A DNA stretch of 64,000 nt from an uncultured Gammaproteobacteria bacterium (GCA_947258715.1 CAMYJH010000012.1:1-64000), one strand, 5' to 3'; positions 9,329 to 19,376 are shown, counted from the stretch's first letter. Notes: generated from the sequence alone by a model not told the origin. Program-made: numbers and translations.

Positions 9329-10717
9329 TCAGGCCGGTTGGCCGCCGCCCAGCTTCTTGAGCTTCAAAAACTCCCGCCGCGTTTTTGGTCCGTAGGTGAG
9401 GTAATGGGGATTCGGCGCCCGGCGATTAGTCTGGCGCTGCCTGTATACCTCGTCACTGCGGGCACGCATCAAAACCTCTTCCGACTCTACTGCGTAGGGC
9501 CGGGTGGCGTTGAGACCGAAGATTTTGGCGCGTAGCCGGGGCGTCATCGCAGCGTATCCATATTTCTCCTGCCATGCTTCGGAAATCTGGAATGTTCTGA
9601 AGGCCTGGATCTGATCCTGGGGCGAGCCGTACCAGATAGAGTCAGTGCCCCAGAGCACGTTGTCCTCACCGATGTATTTGACCAGCTTGCCGATAGTGTG
9701 CGCGGCGCTGTCCGGATCGCGCATGAGGAAACGCCAGGTGCTGCCGAGTTCGGCGTAGACGTTGCCGTTCTTCTGCACGTCGTTTTCGATCACCGACCTG
9801 ATCAGCTCATCAATGCCCTCCCTGCGCTCTGGATTGTAAGGCCCCTCCGGCTGCCGCGGAATGAACCCCGAGTGATAGATGAGGAAGTTGACGTCGGGAT
9901 AGCGCTTGGCCACCACGCCGATGTCGGTGCACAGGCTGTGCTCGTAGGATTCGCTCCCGAATGGGATCCCTTTGTGGATGCAGATGTTGTTGACCCCCAG
10001 AGCCCGGGCCCGCTCGATGAGCTTGATCCCGGTGTCCTCGTCGTGCATGAAAAAGCCTCGCCCGTTTGGACCCCACTGGGTATAGGTCTTCCAGGCGGAA
10101 ACGCCCCAGCGCTCGGCCAGCTCGTCCATGTCTTCCATGTCGCCGGGCTGGTTCGGGTTGACACGTCCGTGGATGAGCAGGCGATGGCTGCCTTGCATGC
10201 GGGCGACGACCTGTCGCGCCCCGTCGGCCTCGGCGATGGTGAGCAGCTCTTTCTCTCGCCGTGATGGAATGAAAGAAAGCACCATCATGTCCGTGTCGCT
10301 GTCTAAGAACACGTCCTTGATGAAGTCCTCGGCGCTGCCCAGTCCGACGCGTCCGAGGCCGTGCTCGCCGACGAAGTGGCCCTGAACGTCGAAGACGAAC
10401 TCCTCACCCTCGACTTCGGCCGCTGCGAGCTCCGGGTCCAGTGCCGCAGCCTCGGAGATCTCAAAGAACCCGCCGGCCTTCCGGCCGGCCGCGTTGACGC
10501 TGTTAAAGGCCAGAAGGGTGCTGGCCGCGCCGCAAGCGGAAACCATGAAAGCGCGGCGCTTCATCCCGGTACGCGCGGCATTAAGCCCCGCCTGCGCCTG
10601 CGCCATTTGATTGCCGAGGCGATTTCTTTTGCTCAAGGGGACGGGCGCGAACTCGCCGTTGCTGGTGGCGTCCAGCTTGACCGGGAGTCTCGATCCTTCC
10701 GGATCCCAATCGTTCAT
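9329..10717 (-). CDS. Amidohydrolase family 2 protein with internal Tat-like signal
   Basis: A 462-residue amidohydrolase (PF04909 type, TIM barrel). Supporting segments are FDVQGHFVG, ICIHKGIPFG, FLIYHSGF, NVYAELGS and VLWGTDSIWYG, the last with the conserved metal/catalytic Asp. ATG 10717 is chosen because AAGGAGGAAG lies just upstream. A longer frame back to 10810 lacks a site. Around residues 50-75 there is a KRRAFMVSACG motif plus hydrophobic stretch, which looks like a Tat signal placed after an extended N-region. This arrangement recurs in this amidohydrolase group. The natural substrate is unknown. It is divergent from the MFS transporter gene and beside the carnitine genes, without proof of a shared pathway. 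Confidence 0.82.
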   Translation of the reverse strand: MNDWDPEGSRLPVKLDATSNGEFAPVPLSKRNRLGNQMAQAQAGLNAARTGMKRRAFMVSACGAASTLLAFNSVNAAGRKAGGFFEISEAAALDPELAAAEVEGEEFVFDVQGHFVGEHGLGRVGLGSAEDFIKDVFLDSDTDMMVLSFIPSRREKELLTIAEADGARQVVARMQGSHRLLIHGRVNPNQPGDMEDMDELAERWGVSAWKTYTQWGPNGRGFFMHDEDTGIKLIERARALGVNNICIHKGIPFGSESYEHSLCTDIGVVAKRYPDVNFLIYHSGFIPRQPEGPYNPERREGIDELIRSVIENDVQKNGNVYAELGSTWRFLMRDPDSAAHTIGKLVKYIGEDNVLWGTDSIWYGSPQDQIQAFRTFQISEAWQEKYGYAAMTPRLRAKIFGLNATRPYAVESEEVLMRARSDEVYRQRQTNRRAPNPHYLTYGPKTRREFLKLKKLGGGQPA

Positions 10718-10828
10718 GGGTGCTTCCTCCTTAACGGGATTTGGCGCTATTCCGAAGCGTACAATAGCCGGGCGGCTCGAAAAAACCTGAATCTTTGATT
10801 TTGACCACACCTTGATCCCGCCGTTTCC

Positions 10829-12094
10829 GTGAGCCTGGAAATCGACCGCGGCATGCCGCGCTGGCTGCCCTGGCTTGTGTGGAGCTTTGGCCCCGCCATG
10901 TTCTTTTACGCCTTTTTCCAGCGCGTGGCGCCGAGCATCATGATCGATCAGCTCATGCGTGACTTTAAAGTGAGCGGCGCAGTGCTGGGCAACCTGTCGG
11001 CCTTTTATTTCTACGCTTATGCCAGCCTACAGATCCCGGTAGGCCTATTAATGGATCGCTACGGTCCGCGGCGCCTGCTCTGCTTCGGCGCCGTCGTTTG
11101 CGCCGGCGGCACAGCCTTATTCGCCCTCGCCGGCGCGATGGGTCCCGCCTATTTGGGCCGGCTCTTGGTAGGAATTGGGGCCAGCTTCGGATTCGTTGGC
11201 GCGCTCAAGCTCGCCACCACCTGGTTGCCGGCGCGCCGCTTTGCGCTCGCCTCCGGGCTGCTGATGATGGCCGGCATGGCGGGGGGCATTCTGGGGCAGG
11301 CGCCGCTTGCCGCGGTGGTGGAATGGACCGGGTGGCGCCAAGCATTGATGGGATCCGCCGTTGCCGGACTTTTGCTTGGCGTCGGCATCTGGCTGCTGGT
11401 ACGCGATCATCCTCCGGATGTGCGGGAACACCCCGTTAGCGCCGACGGGTATGAGCTGCTCAGGGGCCTTGCAAGGGTTTTTCGCACCCCTCAGAACTGG
11501 CTCATCGCGCTCACCTGCGCCTCGATGTCGGCGCCGCTGCTGGCTTTCGCGGGGCTATGGGGTGTGGCCTGGCTGATGCAGGTGCACGGCATGAGCCGTC
11601 CGGAGGCCGCGCTCACCGCGTCACTCCTGCTCCTGGGCTGGGCCTTCGGCTCGCCCCTCGCGGGATGGGTGAGTGATCGCCTGGGGCGGCGGAAGCCGCC
11701 GCTCATTGGAGCCATCATAATCGGTGCTAGCTGCCTGGCGTTGCTGATTTACGTGCCGGGTCTCGGACCTTCGCTGATGCGCGGGATGTTTTTCCTTTGC
11801 GGGCTTTGCTTTGGCACCATGGTGGTCGGATTTGCGCTGGCGCGGGAAAACAATGCCCCGGAGGTGCACGGCGCCGCATTCGGCATGATCAATGGTGCCA
11901 CGGTGGCCACCGGCGCAATTTTTCAGCCCCTGCTGGGGGCACTCCTGGATCTTCGCTGGGACGGGCGCATGGTCGAAGGTGCGGCCTTATACGACCGAGG
12001 TGCTTATCAGTTCGCCTTCAGCGCGCTGATCGTGTTTCTTGCCTTCGGACTGTCGGCGGCGCTGGCTCTGCCCGAGCGACGGCGCCTCCGATGA
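10829..12094 (+). CDS. MFS transporter
   Basis: A 421-residue, 12-helix major facilitator. The loop 2-3 signature GLLMDRYGPRRLL and its second-half copy GWVSDRLGRRKP are both present. The GTG start at 10829 precedes the first hydrophobic helix. It sits between a divergent amidohydrolase and the convergent CdhR-like regulator, so it may move the compound handled by the carnitine/butyrobetaine genes or the amidohydrolase substrate. The substrate is not deducible from the sequence. Confidence 0.87.
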   Translation: MSLEIDRGMPRWLPWLVWSFGPAMFFYAFFQRVAPSIMIDQLMRDFKVSGAVLGNLSAFYFYAYASLQIPVGLLMDRYGPRRLLCFGAVVCAGGTALFALAGAMGPAYLGRLLVGIGASFGFVGALKLATTWLPARRFALASGLLMMAGMAGGILGQAPLAAVVEWTGWRQALMGSAVAGLLLGVGIWLLVRDHPPDVREHPVSADGYELLRGLARVFRTPQNWLIALTCASMSAPLLAFAGLWGVAWLMQVHGMSRPEAALTASLLLLGWAFGSPLAGWVSDRLGRRKPPLIGAIIIGASCLALLIYVPGLGPSLMRGMFFLCGLCFGTMVVGFALARENNAPEVHGAAFGMINGATVATGAIFQPLLGALLDLRWDGRMVEGAALYDRGAYQFAFSALIVFLAFGLSAALALPERRRLR

Positions 12095-12107
12095 GCAAAA
12101 GCGCGTG

Positions 12108-13106
12108 TTAGATATCGAGGCGCATCGCGGTTCGAATTCTTCTCGGAGTGTCGCCGAAATGCTCGCGGAAGGCGCGCGTTAGAGCGCTCGCGGATCCGAA
12201 ACCCGTCCTCACCGCGATTTCCGAAACCTCCCGCTCCGTCTCCAGCACCATGCGTCTCGCCGCCGCCAGACGCAGATGACGGTAATAGAACAAAGGCGTG
12301 GCGCTTAAAGCGCGCCTGAATCTCCGCTCCAGCTCCCGTTGCGTGCAGCCGCTGCGGCGGCTTACCTCGCCGATGGCGAGCGGCTCTTCGAGATTGGCCT
12401 CCATGATGCCAATGGCGTTTGCCACCACCGGCGCCTGCCCGGGGACGGGGGCGATATGCAGTGCCCGTTGTGGGTCGCCTCCGGCACGCGGATGGTCGTA
12501 GATAAACAAGCCGCAAACGTCGAGCCTCAGGGCTTCACCGTGGCGTTCGCCGATGAGATGCAACATCAGATCTAGCGCGGTGGTCGCGCCGCCGGCGGTG
12601 ATCCGGTTGCGGTCGATGACGAATCGGTCAGAAACAACAGTGACGCGAGGAAATTCTTCCTCGAAGGCTTCGAGCTCCTGCCAGTGAATGGTGGCGCGAT
12701 AGCCGTCCAGCAGACCGGCCCGGGCAAGCAGATGGCTGCCCGTGTCGAGGCCGCCCATGACACGGATTTTTCGCCCTTTTCGCTTCAGCAGTGCGCTCAG
12801 CTCAGGCGTCGTCTGTCGACGGTAGTCGTAGCTGGGAAGTACGAACAAGACGTCGACGTCGCCCGTTTCAGCGAGTTTTTGCTCGGTGCGAATTTCGAGC
12901 CCGCTGGAGCTCGCCACGGCGTCGCGGTCCACGGAAACCAGCTGCCAGCGGTACAGTGCTCGTCCGCTGAGCGCGTTGGCGGCCCGGAGCGGTTCCAATG
13001 CGTTGGCGAGACAGTGATTGCTGAATCGCGGCAGAAGCAGGAAGGCAAAGTTGTCGGGAGGCGGTGTTGACGAAAACCGTATACTCATCGACGAAAATCG
13101 TCGCAT
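12108..13106 (-). CDS. cdhR: GlxA-family AraC transcriptional regulator, CdhR-like
   Basis: About 332 residues: an N-terminal DJ-1/PfpI-like domain (FAFLLLPRFSN at the start) and a C-terminal AraC helix-turn-helix pair (SRRSGCTQRELERRF; VSEIAVRTGFGSAS). In Pseudomonas, CdhR of this family activates carnitine dehydrogenase genes. Here the gene is divergent from a beta-keto acid cleavage enzyme followed by a carnitine dehydrogenase, which supports the same role. The symbol is inferred from context and family. The start is uncertain: 13106 has a weak GGTGA site, 13088 and 13139 are alternatives. The shared region 13107-13171 likely holds the operator. Confidence 0.8.
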   Translation of the reverse strand: MRRFSSMSIRFSSTPPPDNFAFLLLPRFSNHCLANALEPLRAANALSGRALYRWQLVSVDRDAVASSSGLEIRTEQKLAETGDVDVLFVLPSYDYRRQTTPELSALLKRKGRKIRVMGGLDTGSHLLARAGLLDGYRATIHWQELEAFEEEFPRVTVVSDRFVIDRNRITAGGATTALDLMLHLIGERHGEALRLDVCGLFIYDHPRAGGDPQRALHIAPVPGQAPVVANAIGIMEANLEEPLAIGEVSRRSGCTQRELERRFRRALSATPLFYYRHLRLAAARRMVLETEREVSEIAVRTGFGSASALTRAFREHFGDTPRRIRTAMRLDI

Positions 13107-13171
13107 TTTCAAGTAATCACCGCAATACGATTGCGTCATTTGAAGCGTGAGCCAGAGGAGGTGAGCGCCAG

Positions 13172-14068
13172 ATGAACCACGAGGTATTCGTCACCTGTGC
13201 GGTGACCGGTGCGGGTGACACCGCAACTCGGAGCCCGCACGTTCCGGTCAGCCCGGAGCAAATCGCCGACTCCGCCGTGGAGGCGGCCAGAGCCGGTGCC
13301 GCCGTGGTCCACATTCACGTTCGCGATCCGAAGACCGGAGCGGGCGCGCGGGACCCGGCTCTGTTTCGCGAGGCGGTGGAGCGCATTCGCTCTGCCGATG
13401 TGGATGTGGTCTTGAACTTGACCGCCGGTATGGGCGGCGACCTGGTGCTCGGCGGCAGCGAGACGCCGCTGCCTCTGAACGAGCACGGCACCGATCTCGC
13501 CGGGGCCAGCGAACGCCTCGCCCACGTGGAACAACTGTTGCCCGAGATCTGTACCCTCGATTGCGGCTCGATGAATTTCGCCGCCGGTGGTGACTACGTG
13601 ATGCTCAACACCCCGGACGCGCTGCGCGCGATGGCGAGAAAGGTCAAATCGCTCGGAGTTCGGCCCGAGCTCGAGGTGTTCGACACCGGTCATCTTGTAT
13701 TCGTCAACGAGTTGGTCAGGGAAGGCCTGATCGACGACCCGGTGATGATTCAGCTGTGTATGGGCATCCCGTACGGCGCTCCGGACGACCCCTCAACTCT
13801 GATGGCCATGGTCAACGCCTTGCCTGCAGGCGCGGTGTTCTCGGCATTCTCCATCGGACGCATGCAGCTTCCCTACGTCGCCATGGCCTGCATTGCCGGC
13901 GGCAACGTGCGCGTCGGCCTCGAAGACAACCTATATTTGTCTCGGGGGGTGAAGGCGACCAACGCGCAGCTGGTGGAACGCGCAATTACGATTCTCGAAG
14001 CGATGAACGTGCGCGTCTTGGGCGCGGAAGAAGTCCGAGATAAGCTCAAGCTGAAAAAACGCGAATAA
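13172..14068 (+). CDS. Beta-keto acid cleavage enzyme (3-dehydrocarnitine cleavage, copy 1)
   Basis: A 298-residue BKACE-family (formerly DUF849) protein. The Zn-binding segment is VVHIHVRDP near residues 44-52, with the family N-terminus [10 protein letters not shown] and the later LEVFDTGHL segment. The family condenses a beta-keto acid with acetyl-CoA to give acetoacetate and a new CoA ester. With the carnitine dehydrogenase 200 bp downstream and a CdhR-like regulator upstream, the predicted reaction is 3-dehydrocarnitine plus acetyl-CoA to betainyl-CoA plus acetoacetate, as CdhB does in Pseudomonas. An AGAGGAGG site precedes the ATG. A second family member lies at 20009-20905. Confidence 0.87.
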   Translation: MNHEVFVTCAVTGAGDTATRSPHVPVSPEQIADSAVEAARAGAAVVHIHVRDPKTGAGARDPALFREAVERIRSADVDVVLNLTAGMGGDLVLGGSETPLPLNEHGTDLAGASERLAHVEQLLPEICTLDCGSMNFAAGGDYVMLNTPDALRAMARKVKSLGVRPELEVFDTGHLVFVNELVREGLIDDPVMIQLCMGIPYGAPDDPSTLMAMVNALPAGAVFSAFSIGRMQLPYVAMACIAGGNVRVGLEDNLYLSRGVKATNAQLVERAITILEAMNVRVLGAEEVRDKLKLKKRE

Positions 14069-14269
14069 TAAAACAGTGCAAACGATGCGCCGCCCTGTGG
14101 ACTTCGATTGAGCGCTTGGATGAGACAGCATGACCGCGCTTCGAGGGCAGGTGTTTTCCTCGACGCCCCATATCAGTGCCCCGCAAGGGCGCTTCTCCAC
14201 GTTGCGCGGTGGAGGGGGAACCACCGAACGGCGCGTCATCTCCACTTTTGAACGCCGCTTTCGAAAGCC

Positions 14270-15265
14270 ATGGTTACAGCGGAGATTAAGAAAGTCGGCC
14301 TTATCGGCGGCGGCGTAATCGGTGGAGGCTGGGCCGCGCGCTGTGCGCTCCAGGGTATCGACGTGGTGGTATTCGACGGGGACCCACAGGCCCGGCGTAA
14401 GCTCGACGAGGTGCTGGCTAACGCCCGCCGCGCCCACCGGGCGCTCACTTCGGTGAGCGTAAAGCGCGAGGGTACGGTGCGCGTGGTTGCGGACCTCGAG
14501 GAGGCCTGTGCCGGCGTGGATTTCATTCAGGAGAGCCTGCCCGAGCGCGAAGCGCTGAAAATCGAGCTGCTTTCCAGGGGCAGTCACGCAGCGCGGCCGG
14601 ATGTGCTCATCGCCTCTTCCACCTCGGGCCTGCTGCCCAGCAGGTTGCAGTCTTCAATGGAAAACCCCGAGCGCTTCATGGTCGCCCACCCGTTCAATCC
14701 GGTTTATCTAATGCCGCTGGTAGAAATTTGCCCCGGCAAGCAGACGTCCGAAGAAAGCTGCGAGCGGGCGGCGGCGTTTTACCGTTCTATGGGCATGAAA
14801 CCTTTGCGCGTGCGCAAGGAAATTGACGCTTTCATCGCCGACCGTCTGATGGAGGCGCTATGGCGCGAAGCTTTGTGGCTGGTGCATGACGATATCGCCA
14901 CGGTGGAGGAGATTGATGACGCCATTCGCTACGGACCCGGTCTTCGCTGGGCCCTGATGGGGAGCTTTCTCGTCTATCGATTAGGCGGAGGCGAGGCGGG
15001 CATGCGTCATTTCCTGGAGCAATTCGGTCCGTCGCTTCAATGGCCGTGGACCAAGCTTACCGAGGTGCCGACTTTCGACCAGGCTTTGATTGAAAAGATT
15101 GCGGCGCAGTCCGACGCCCAAGCGGCAGGCCGCTCGATTCGTGAACTCGAGCGCATTCGTGACGACGGTTTGGTTGCGGTGATCAAGGGGCTCAAGAGTC
15201 TAGACTGGGGCGCCGGCAATTTGTTGGCCGAATACGAGAACGCCAAGCACGCCAAGCGGTCATGA
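14270..15265 (+). CDS. cdhA: L-carnitine dehydrogenase
   Basis: A 331-residue NAD-dependent dehydrogenase of the 3-hydroxyacyl-CoA dehydrogenase superfamily. It has the Rossmann GGGVIGGGWAA at the N-terminus, SSTSGLLPS, and HPFNPVYLMPLVE. The segment GPGLRWALMGSFLVYRLGG, followed by an AGMRHF motif, separates carnitine dehydrogenases from ordinary hydroxybutyryl-CoA dehydrogenases. It would oxidise L-carnitine to 3-dehydrocarnitine in the cytosol, feeding the cleavage enzyme upstream. The 201-bp gap before it (14069-14269) contains no gene. The acyl-CoA dehydrogenase follows after 37 bp. Confidence 0.88.
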   Translation: MVTAEIKKVGLIGGGVIGGGWAARCALQGIDVVVFDGDPQARRKLDEVLANARRAHRALTSVSVKREGTVRVVADLEEACAGVDFIQESLPEREALKIELLSRGSHAARPDVLIASSTSGLLPSRLQSSMENPERFMVAHPFNPVYLMPLVEICPGKQTSEESCERAAAFYRSMGMKPLRVRKEIDAFIADRLMEALWREALWLVHDDIATVEEIDDAIRYGPGLRWALMGSFLVYRLGGGEAGMRHFLEQFGPSLQWPWTKLTEVPTFDQALIEKIAAQSDAQAAGRSIRELERIRDDGLVAVIKGLKSLDWGAGNLLAEYENAKHAKRS

Positions 15266-15302
15266 GTGCGGTGCCGCGTTTCTGAAGCCAGCGGAGTAAG
15301 CC

Positions 15303-16463
15303 ATGGATTTCGCACTGACACACGAGCAGCAACTGGTGGTCGATACGGTGCGCGGCTTCGTCGAGCGCGAGCTTTATCCGCTGGAAGCGGAGCTCGAGCG
15401 AACGGGAGCGCTGCCGCCGGAGGCAGGCAGAGAGATCCAGCAAAAGGTCAAGGCGCTCGGTTTCTATGCGCCCAATATTCCCGAGGAGTTCGGCGGCGGC
15501 GGACTCGATAACCTCACATTCACCTTGCTCGAGCGCGAGCTCGGGCGCACCGCCATGGGTCTCAGCGTGTGGTGGGGCCGCCCGTCCAATATTCTTCTGG
15601 CCTGCGACGAGTCCCAGCGCGAGCGATACCTGATCCCCTGTGTCGAAGGTCAGCGCATGGATGCGCTCGCCATGTCCGAACCGGAAGCGGGCTCCGACGT
15701 ACGCGGGATGAAGACCTTTGCAAAACGCGACGGCAACGATTTCATCATCAATGGAAGCAAGCATTTCATCAGTCACGCAGACATCTCCGACTTCGTCATT
15801 CTGTTCGCCGCTACCGGCGAGGATTCGACTCCTGCCGGTCCGAAGAAACGCATCACCTGTTTTCTGGTGGATCGCGGTACTCCGGGGTTCGAGATCCGCC
15901 AGGGATACGCCTCGGTCTCCCATCGCGGTTACAACAACTGCATCCTGAACTTCGACGACTGCCGCCTGCCTTCGGACCAGGTTCTGGGTATGGTGGACGA
16001 AGGCTTTGAGGTAATGAACGAGTGGCTTTTCGCCACCCGTTTGACGGTGGCCGCGACCTGCGTTGGCCGGGCGCGGCGGGCCTTCGACCTGGCGCTAAAG
16101 TGGGCCGCCGAGCGCAAGCAGTTCGGACAGACCATTGGGCGTTTTCAGGCGGTTTCCTTCAAGCTCGCAGACATGATCACCGAGGCTGACGCTGCCGACT
16201 GGCTGACGCTGAGCGCCGCCTGGCGGCTCGACGCGGGACTGGATGCCGGCCGCCAAATTGCGCAGGCAAAGCTCTACGCCTCGGAGATGCTTGCCCGGGT
16301 AACTGACGAGGCAATTCAGATCCACGGCGGCATGGGACTGATGGACGATCTGCCGCTGGAGCGCTTATGGCGCGACGCCCGGGTGGAACGGATCTGGGAC
16401 GGCACCAGCGAGATCCAGCGCCACATCATCAGCCGCGATCTTCTGCGCCCGCTCGGTTCATAG
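15303..16463 (+). CDS. Acyl-CoA dehydrogenase, candidate gamma-butyrobetainyl-CoA dehydrogenase
   Basis: A 386-residue FAD acyl-CoA dehydrogenase. Seen: MSEPEAGSDVRG and FVIL-type FAD-contact segments, RKQFGQTIGRFQ, IHGGMGLMDD, and near the C-terminus GTSEIQR with the usual catalytic Glu. Neighbours are carnitine dehydrogenase upstream, an acyl-CoA synthetase 5 bp downstream and a CaiD-like hydratase beyond it. The likely substrate is therefore gamma-butyrobetainyl-CoA, giving crotonobetainyl-CoA. That specificity is inferred from context only. The short spacing indicates an operon. Confidence 0.85.
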   Translation: MDFALTHEQQLVVDTVRGFVERELYPLEAELERTGALPPEAGREIQQKVKALGFYAPNIPEEFGGGGLDNLTFTLLERELGRTAMGLSVWWGRPSNILLACDESQRERYLIPCVEGQRMDALAMSEPEAGSDVRGMKTFAKRDGNDFIINGSKHFISHADISDFVILFAATGEDSTPAGPKKRITCFLVDRGTPGFEIRQGYASVSHRGYNNCILNFDDCRLPSDQVLGMVDEGFEVMNEWLFATRLTVAATCVGRARRAFDLALKWAAERKQFGQTIGRFQAVSFKLADMITEADAADWLTLSAAWRLDAGLDAGRQIAQAKLYASEMLARVTDEAIQIHGGMGLMDDLPLERLWRDARVERIWDGTSEIQRHIISRDLLRPLGS

Positions 16464-16468
16464 CTGAG

Positions 16469-18559
16469 ATGGCGAGCGTATCGCCCGAGACGAATCCATC
16501 CCAGGCTCAGCGCTGGGATCTTGCTCGTATGCTTCGACCTAAGTCGGTAGCCGTCTACGGTGGCCGCTATGCGGAAGCGGTGATCTCGCAGTGCGAGGGC
16601 ATGGGCTACGAAGGCAGGATCTGGCCGCTTCACCCGACCCGGGATGCTATTCTCGGAAGGCCCTGCGCCCGGCGCGCCGACGATCTTCCACAATCACCCG
16701 ATGCGGCGTTCATTGGCGTCAACCGCCAGGCGAGCGTGGAGATCGTGCGCGAGCTTAGTACCGTGAACGCTGGCGGCGCGGTGGTCTTTGCCTCGGGCTT
16801 CGGTGAGACCGGAAAGGAGGGCGCCGCGCTTCAGGCGGAGCTGGTGAATGCCGCCGGCGCGATGCCGATACTGGGACCGAACTGCTACGGTTTCATAAAT
16901 TATCTCGATGGCGCGTTGCTTTGGCCGGACGCGCACGGCGGCAGGCGGATCGATCGCGGCGTTGCACTGGTGATGCAGTCCAGCAATATGGCAGTCAATA
17001 TCACCATGACGCGGCGCGCGCTTCCTCTTGCTTATCTGATTGCGCTTGGCAATCAGGCGCGGGTCGATATGTCTCAAGTCATCCATGCGTTGTTGGAGGA
17101 CGAGCGGGTCAGCGCTATAGGCCTCCACATAGAAGGCATCGGCGACGTTGCCGGGTTCATCGAGGCGGCGGAGGCCGCCGCCAGCCGGAGCGTGCCCATG
17201 GTCGCCCTCAAGGTGGGGCGATCGAAACGGACCAGGCGGCTGACGATGAGTCACACCGCGTCGCTTGCCGGCGCTGACAACGTGATGGACGCATTACTCG
17301 AGCGCCTTTCGATTGCGCGAGTGCATTCGCTTCCGGCGCTTTTAGAAACGCTCAAGCTGCTTCATCTCGGCGGCCCCCTTTCGGGAAATCGCATGGTGAG
17401 CCTGTCCTGCTCCGGCGGCGAGGCGGCGCTGATGTCGGATTCCGCCGAGGGGCGCGGTGTCGAGCTTCCTGATTTCGACCAGCAAACACGCGCCCGCATC
17501 GCGGCCACGGTCAATCGGCTGGTAACCATATCGAACCCTTTCGATTACCACATGTTCGATTGGCTGCACCCGGATCGGCTGCATGAGACCCATTGCGAGG
17601 TCATGCGCCACGATCACGATCTGACGGCGCTGGTGATTGATTATCCGAAGGACGAGATTGGGCAGTCGGTTTACTGGGATGACGCGGTAGACGCCTTCGT
17701 TCGCGCCTCCGAACTCACCGGCAGGCGGGCGGCGGTGATCGCGACGCTGCCGGAATGTATGCCGGAATCGCGCGCCTCTGCGCTGATGGCGCGCGGCGTG
17801 GCGCCGCTGTTCGGTATCGATGACGCGTTAAGCGCCATCGAGGCGTGCGCCCTTGCCGGACGCCAGCATGCGGCAATGCCGCCGCTGAGGGTGGTTTCCC
17901 CTCCGCCAGGCGAAATCCTCACGCTGAATGAATGGGAATCAAAGCAACAGCTTTCGCGAGTGGGCGTCGAGATCCCCGAAGGCAAACGGTGCGAGAACGT
18001 GGACGAGGCGCTCGCTGTTGCGCGAGCTGCTGGAGGCGCAGTGGCGGTGAAAACAGTTTCCGCGGAAATATTGCACAAGACCGAAGCGGGCGCGGTGATG
18101 CTCGAGGTTCAGGGCGACGATGCGGTGAAAGCGGCCTTTGGTGGGCTCGGCAAACTTGGAGAATTCGTGCTGGTGGAAGCGATGGTTCGCGGCTCCGTCG
18201 CCGAGCTCATCATTGGGGCAGCACGGGATCCGGTCGTCGGCCTGCATTTACTCATCGGCGCCGGAGGTGTGATGGCGGAGGTGCTGCGTGACGTGGCGGT
18301 GCTGCTGCTGCCTGTGGAGCGTGAAGATATCGTTGATGCGCTCCGATCGCTCCGCCTATGGCCCCTGCTGGAAGGGTTTCGCGGCCGGCCGGCTGCGGAT
18401 ATTGACGCGGTTGCCAAGGCGGTGCTCGCAGCGCAGCGCTTCGCCATGGATCACCTGGATACGCTCGAAGAGCTCGACATCAACCCGCTCATGGTGCGCG
18501 CCCGCGGTCAGGGGGCCGTTGCCGCCGACGCGCTGATTCGACTCAGGACCAAATCCTAA
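16469..18559 (+). CDS. NDP-forming acyl-CoA synthetase (fused alpha-beta, ATP-grasp)
   Basis: A 696-residue enzyme. Domains in order: CoA-binding Rossmann (about 20-115), two succinyl-CoA-ligase-like flavodoxin domains (about 145-440) and a C-terminal ATP-grasp (about 470-690). The predicted phosphohistidine is His262 in MSHTASLAG. ATG 16469 lies 5 bp after the dehydrogenase stop. In-frame codons further upstream overlap that gene. It would activate a carboxylate with ATP and CoA, releasing ADP. In this operon the expected substrate is gamma-butyrobetaine or carnitine, a job done in E. coli by the unrelated AMP-forming CaiC. The substrate is inferred. Confidence 0.85.
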   Translation: MASVSPETNPSQAQRWDLARMLRPKSVAVYGGRYAEAVISQCEGMGYEGRIWPLHPTRDAILGRPCARRADDLPQSPDAAFIGVNRQASVEIVRELSTVNAGGAVVFASGFGETGKEGAALQAELVNAAGAMPILGPNCYGFINYLDGALLWPDAHGGRRIDRGVALVMQSSNMAVNITMTRRALPLAYLIALGNQARVDMSQVIHALLEDERVSAIGLHIEGIGDVAGFIEAAEAAASRSVPMVALKVGRSKRTRRLTMSHTASLAGADNVMDALLERLSIARVHSLPALLETLKLLHLGGPLSGNRMVSLSCSGGEAALMSDSAEGRGVELPDFDQQTRARIAATVNRLVTISNPFDYHMFDWLHPDRLHETHCEVMRHDHDLTALVIDYPKDEIGQSVYWDDAVDAFVRASELTGRRAAVIATLPECMPESRASALMARGVAPLFGIDDALSAIEACALAGRQHAAMPPLRVVSPPPGEILTLNEWESKQQLSRVGVEIPEGKRCENVDEALAVARAAGGAVAVKTVSAEILHKTEAGAVMLEVQGDDAVKAAFGGLGKLGEFVLVEAMVRGSVAELIIGAARDPVVGLHLLIGAGGVMAEVLRDVAVLLLPVEREDIVDALRSLRLWPLLEGFRGRPAADIDAVAKAVLAAQRFAMDHLDTLEELDINPLMVRARGQGAVAADALIRLRTKS

Positions 18560-18590
18560 GCATTCAATCTGAATTTCTCGGAGTACTTTC

Positions 18591-19376
18591 ATGTCCAGTG
18601 AAGCGATTAAGACCGAACGCCTCGGCCGCGTTCTCGAAGTCACCATCGATCGGCCCAAAGCCAACGCCATCAGCGCCGACATCAGCCGCGTCATGGGAGA
18701 CGTCTTTGCCGCTTTTCGAGACGACGATGAGCTTCGGGTTGCCATCATCACCGGCGCCGGGGAGAAGTTTTTCAGCGCCGGATGGGACTTGAAGTCCGCC
18801 GCCGCTGGGGAGGCGCCCGATTCCGACTATGGCGTCGGCGGATTTGGCGGACTGCAGGAGCTGCCCGGTCTGAACAAGCCGGTCATCGCCGCCGTGAACG
18901 GGATGGCGGTCGGTGGCGGCTTCGAGATTGCGCTTTCCACGGATTTGATTCTGTGCGCGGAGCACGCTCGGTTTTCCCTGCCCGAAATCAAGGCGGGCAC
19001 GGTCGCAGATGCCGCCAGCTTGAAGCTGCCCAAACGCATTCCCTACCACGTGGCCATGGATCTGTTGTTCACCGGACGCTGGATGGAGGCTGAAGAGGCC
19101 GCCAGCTGGGGTTTGGTAAATGAAGTGCTGCCGGCAGATCGTCTTCCCGATCGCGCCCGCGAGCTGGCGGCAATGCTGGCCGACGGACCACCGCTGGTTT
19201 TTGCCGCAATTAAAGAAGTGGTGCGTGAAGCCAGTCACCTGCCGTTTCACGATGCCATCAAGCTCATCACCCAGCGCAAGCTCGAGACGGTGGACCGGCT
19301 TTACTCCAGCGAAGACCAGCTCGAGGGCGCGCGCGCGTTCGCGGAGAAACGCGCGCCGGTGTGGAGAGGGCGCTAG
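18591..19376 (+). CDS. Enoyl-CoA hydratase, CaiD-like (crotonobetainyl-CoA hydratase)
   Basis: A 261-residue crotonase. It closely tracks CaiD in sections: LDRPKANAI-like VTIDRPKANAIS, AIITGAGEKFFSAGWDLK, KPVIAAVNGMAVGGGFE (oxyanion hole) and a C-terminal FAEKRAPVWRGR. CaiD interconverts crotonobetainyl-CoA and carnitinyl-CoA. It fits after the preceding acyl-CoA dehydrogenase and synthetase, so the route butyrobetaine to carnitinyl-CoA is complete apart from a thioesterase. It begins 31 bp after the synthetase gene, with GGAG upstream of the ATG. Confidence 0.87.
   Translation: MSSEAIKTERLGRVLEVTIDRPKANAISADISRVMGDVFAAFRDDDELRVAIITGAGEKFFSAGWDLKSAAAGEAPDSDYGVGGFGGLQELPGLNKPVIAAVNGMAVGGGFEIALSTDLILCAEHARFSLPEIKAGTVADAASLKLPKRIPYHVAMDLLFTGRWMEAEEAASWGLVNEVLPADRLPDRARELAAMLADGPPLVFAAIKEVVREASHLPFHDAIKLITQRKLETVDRLYSSEDQLEGARAFAEKRAPVWRGR

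Noticed and set aside
9092..9535. 147-codon open frame on the plus strand
   Set aside because: It runs antisense into the 3' end of the amidohydrolase, has no family resemblance and no ribosome-binding site.
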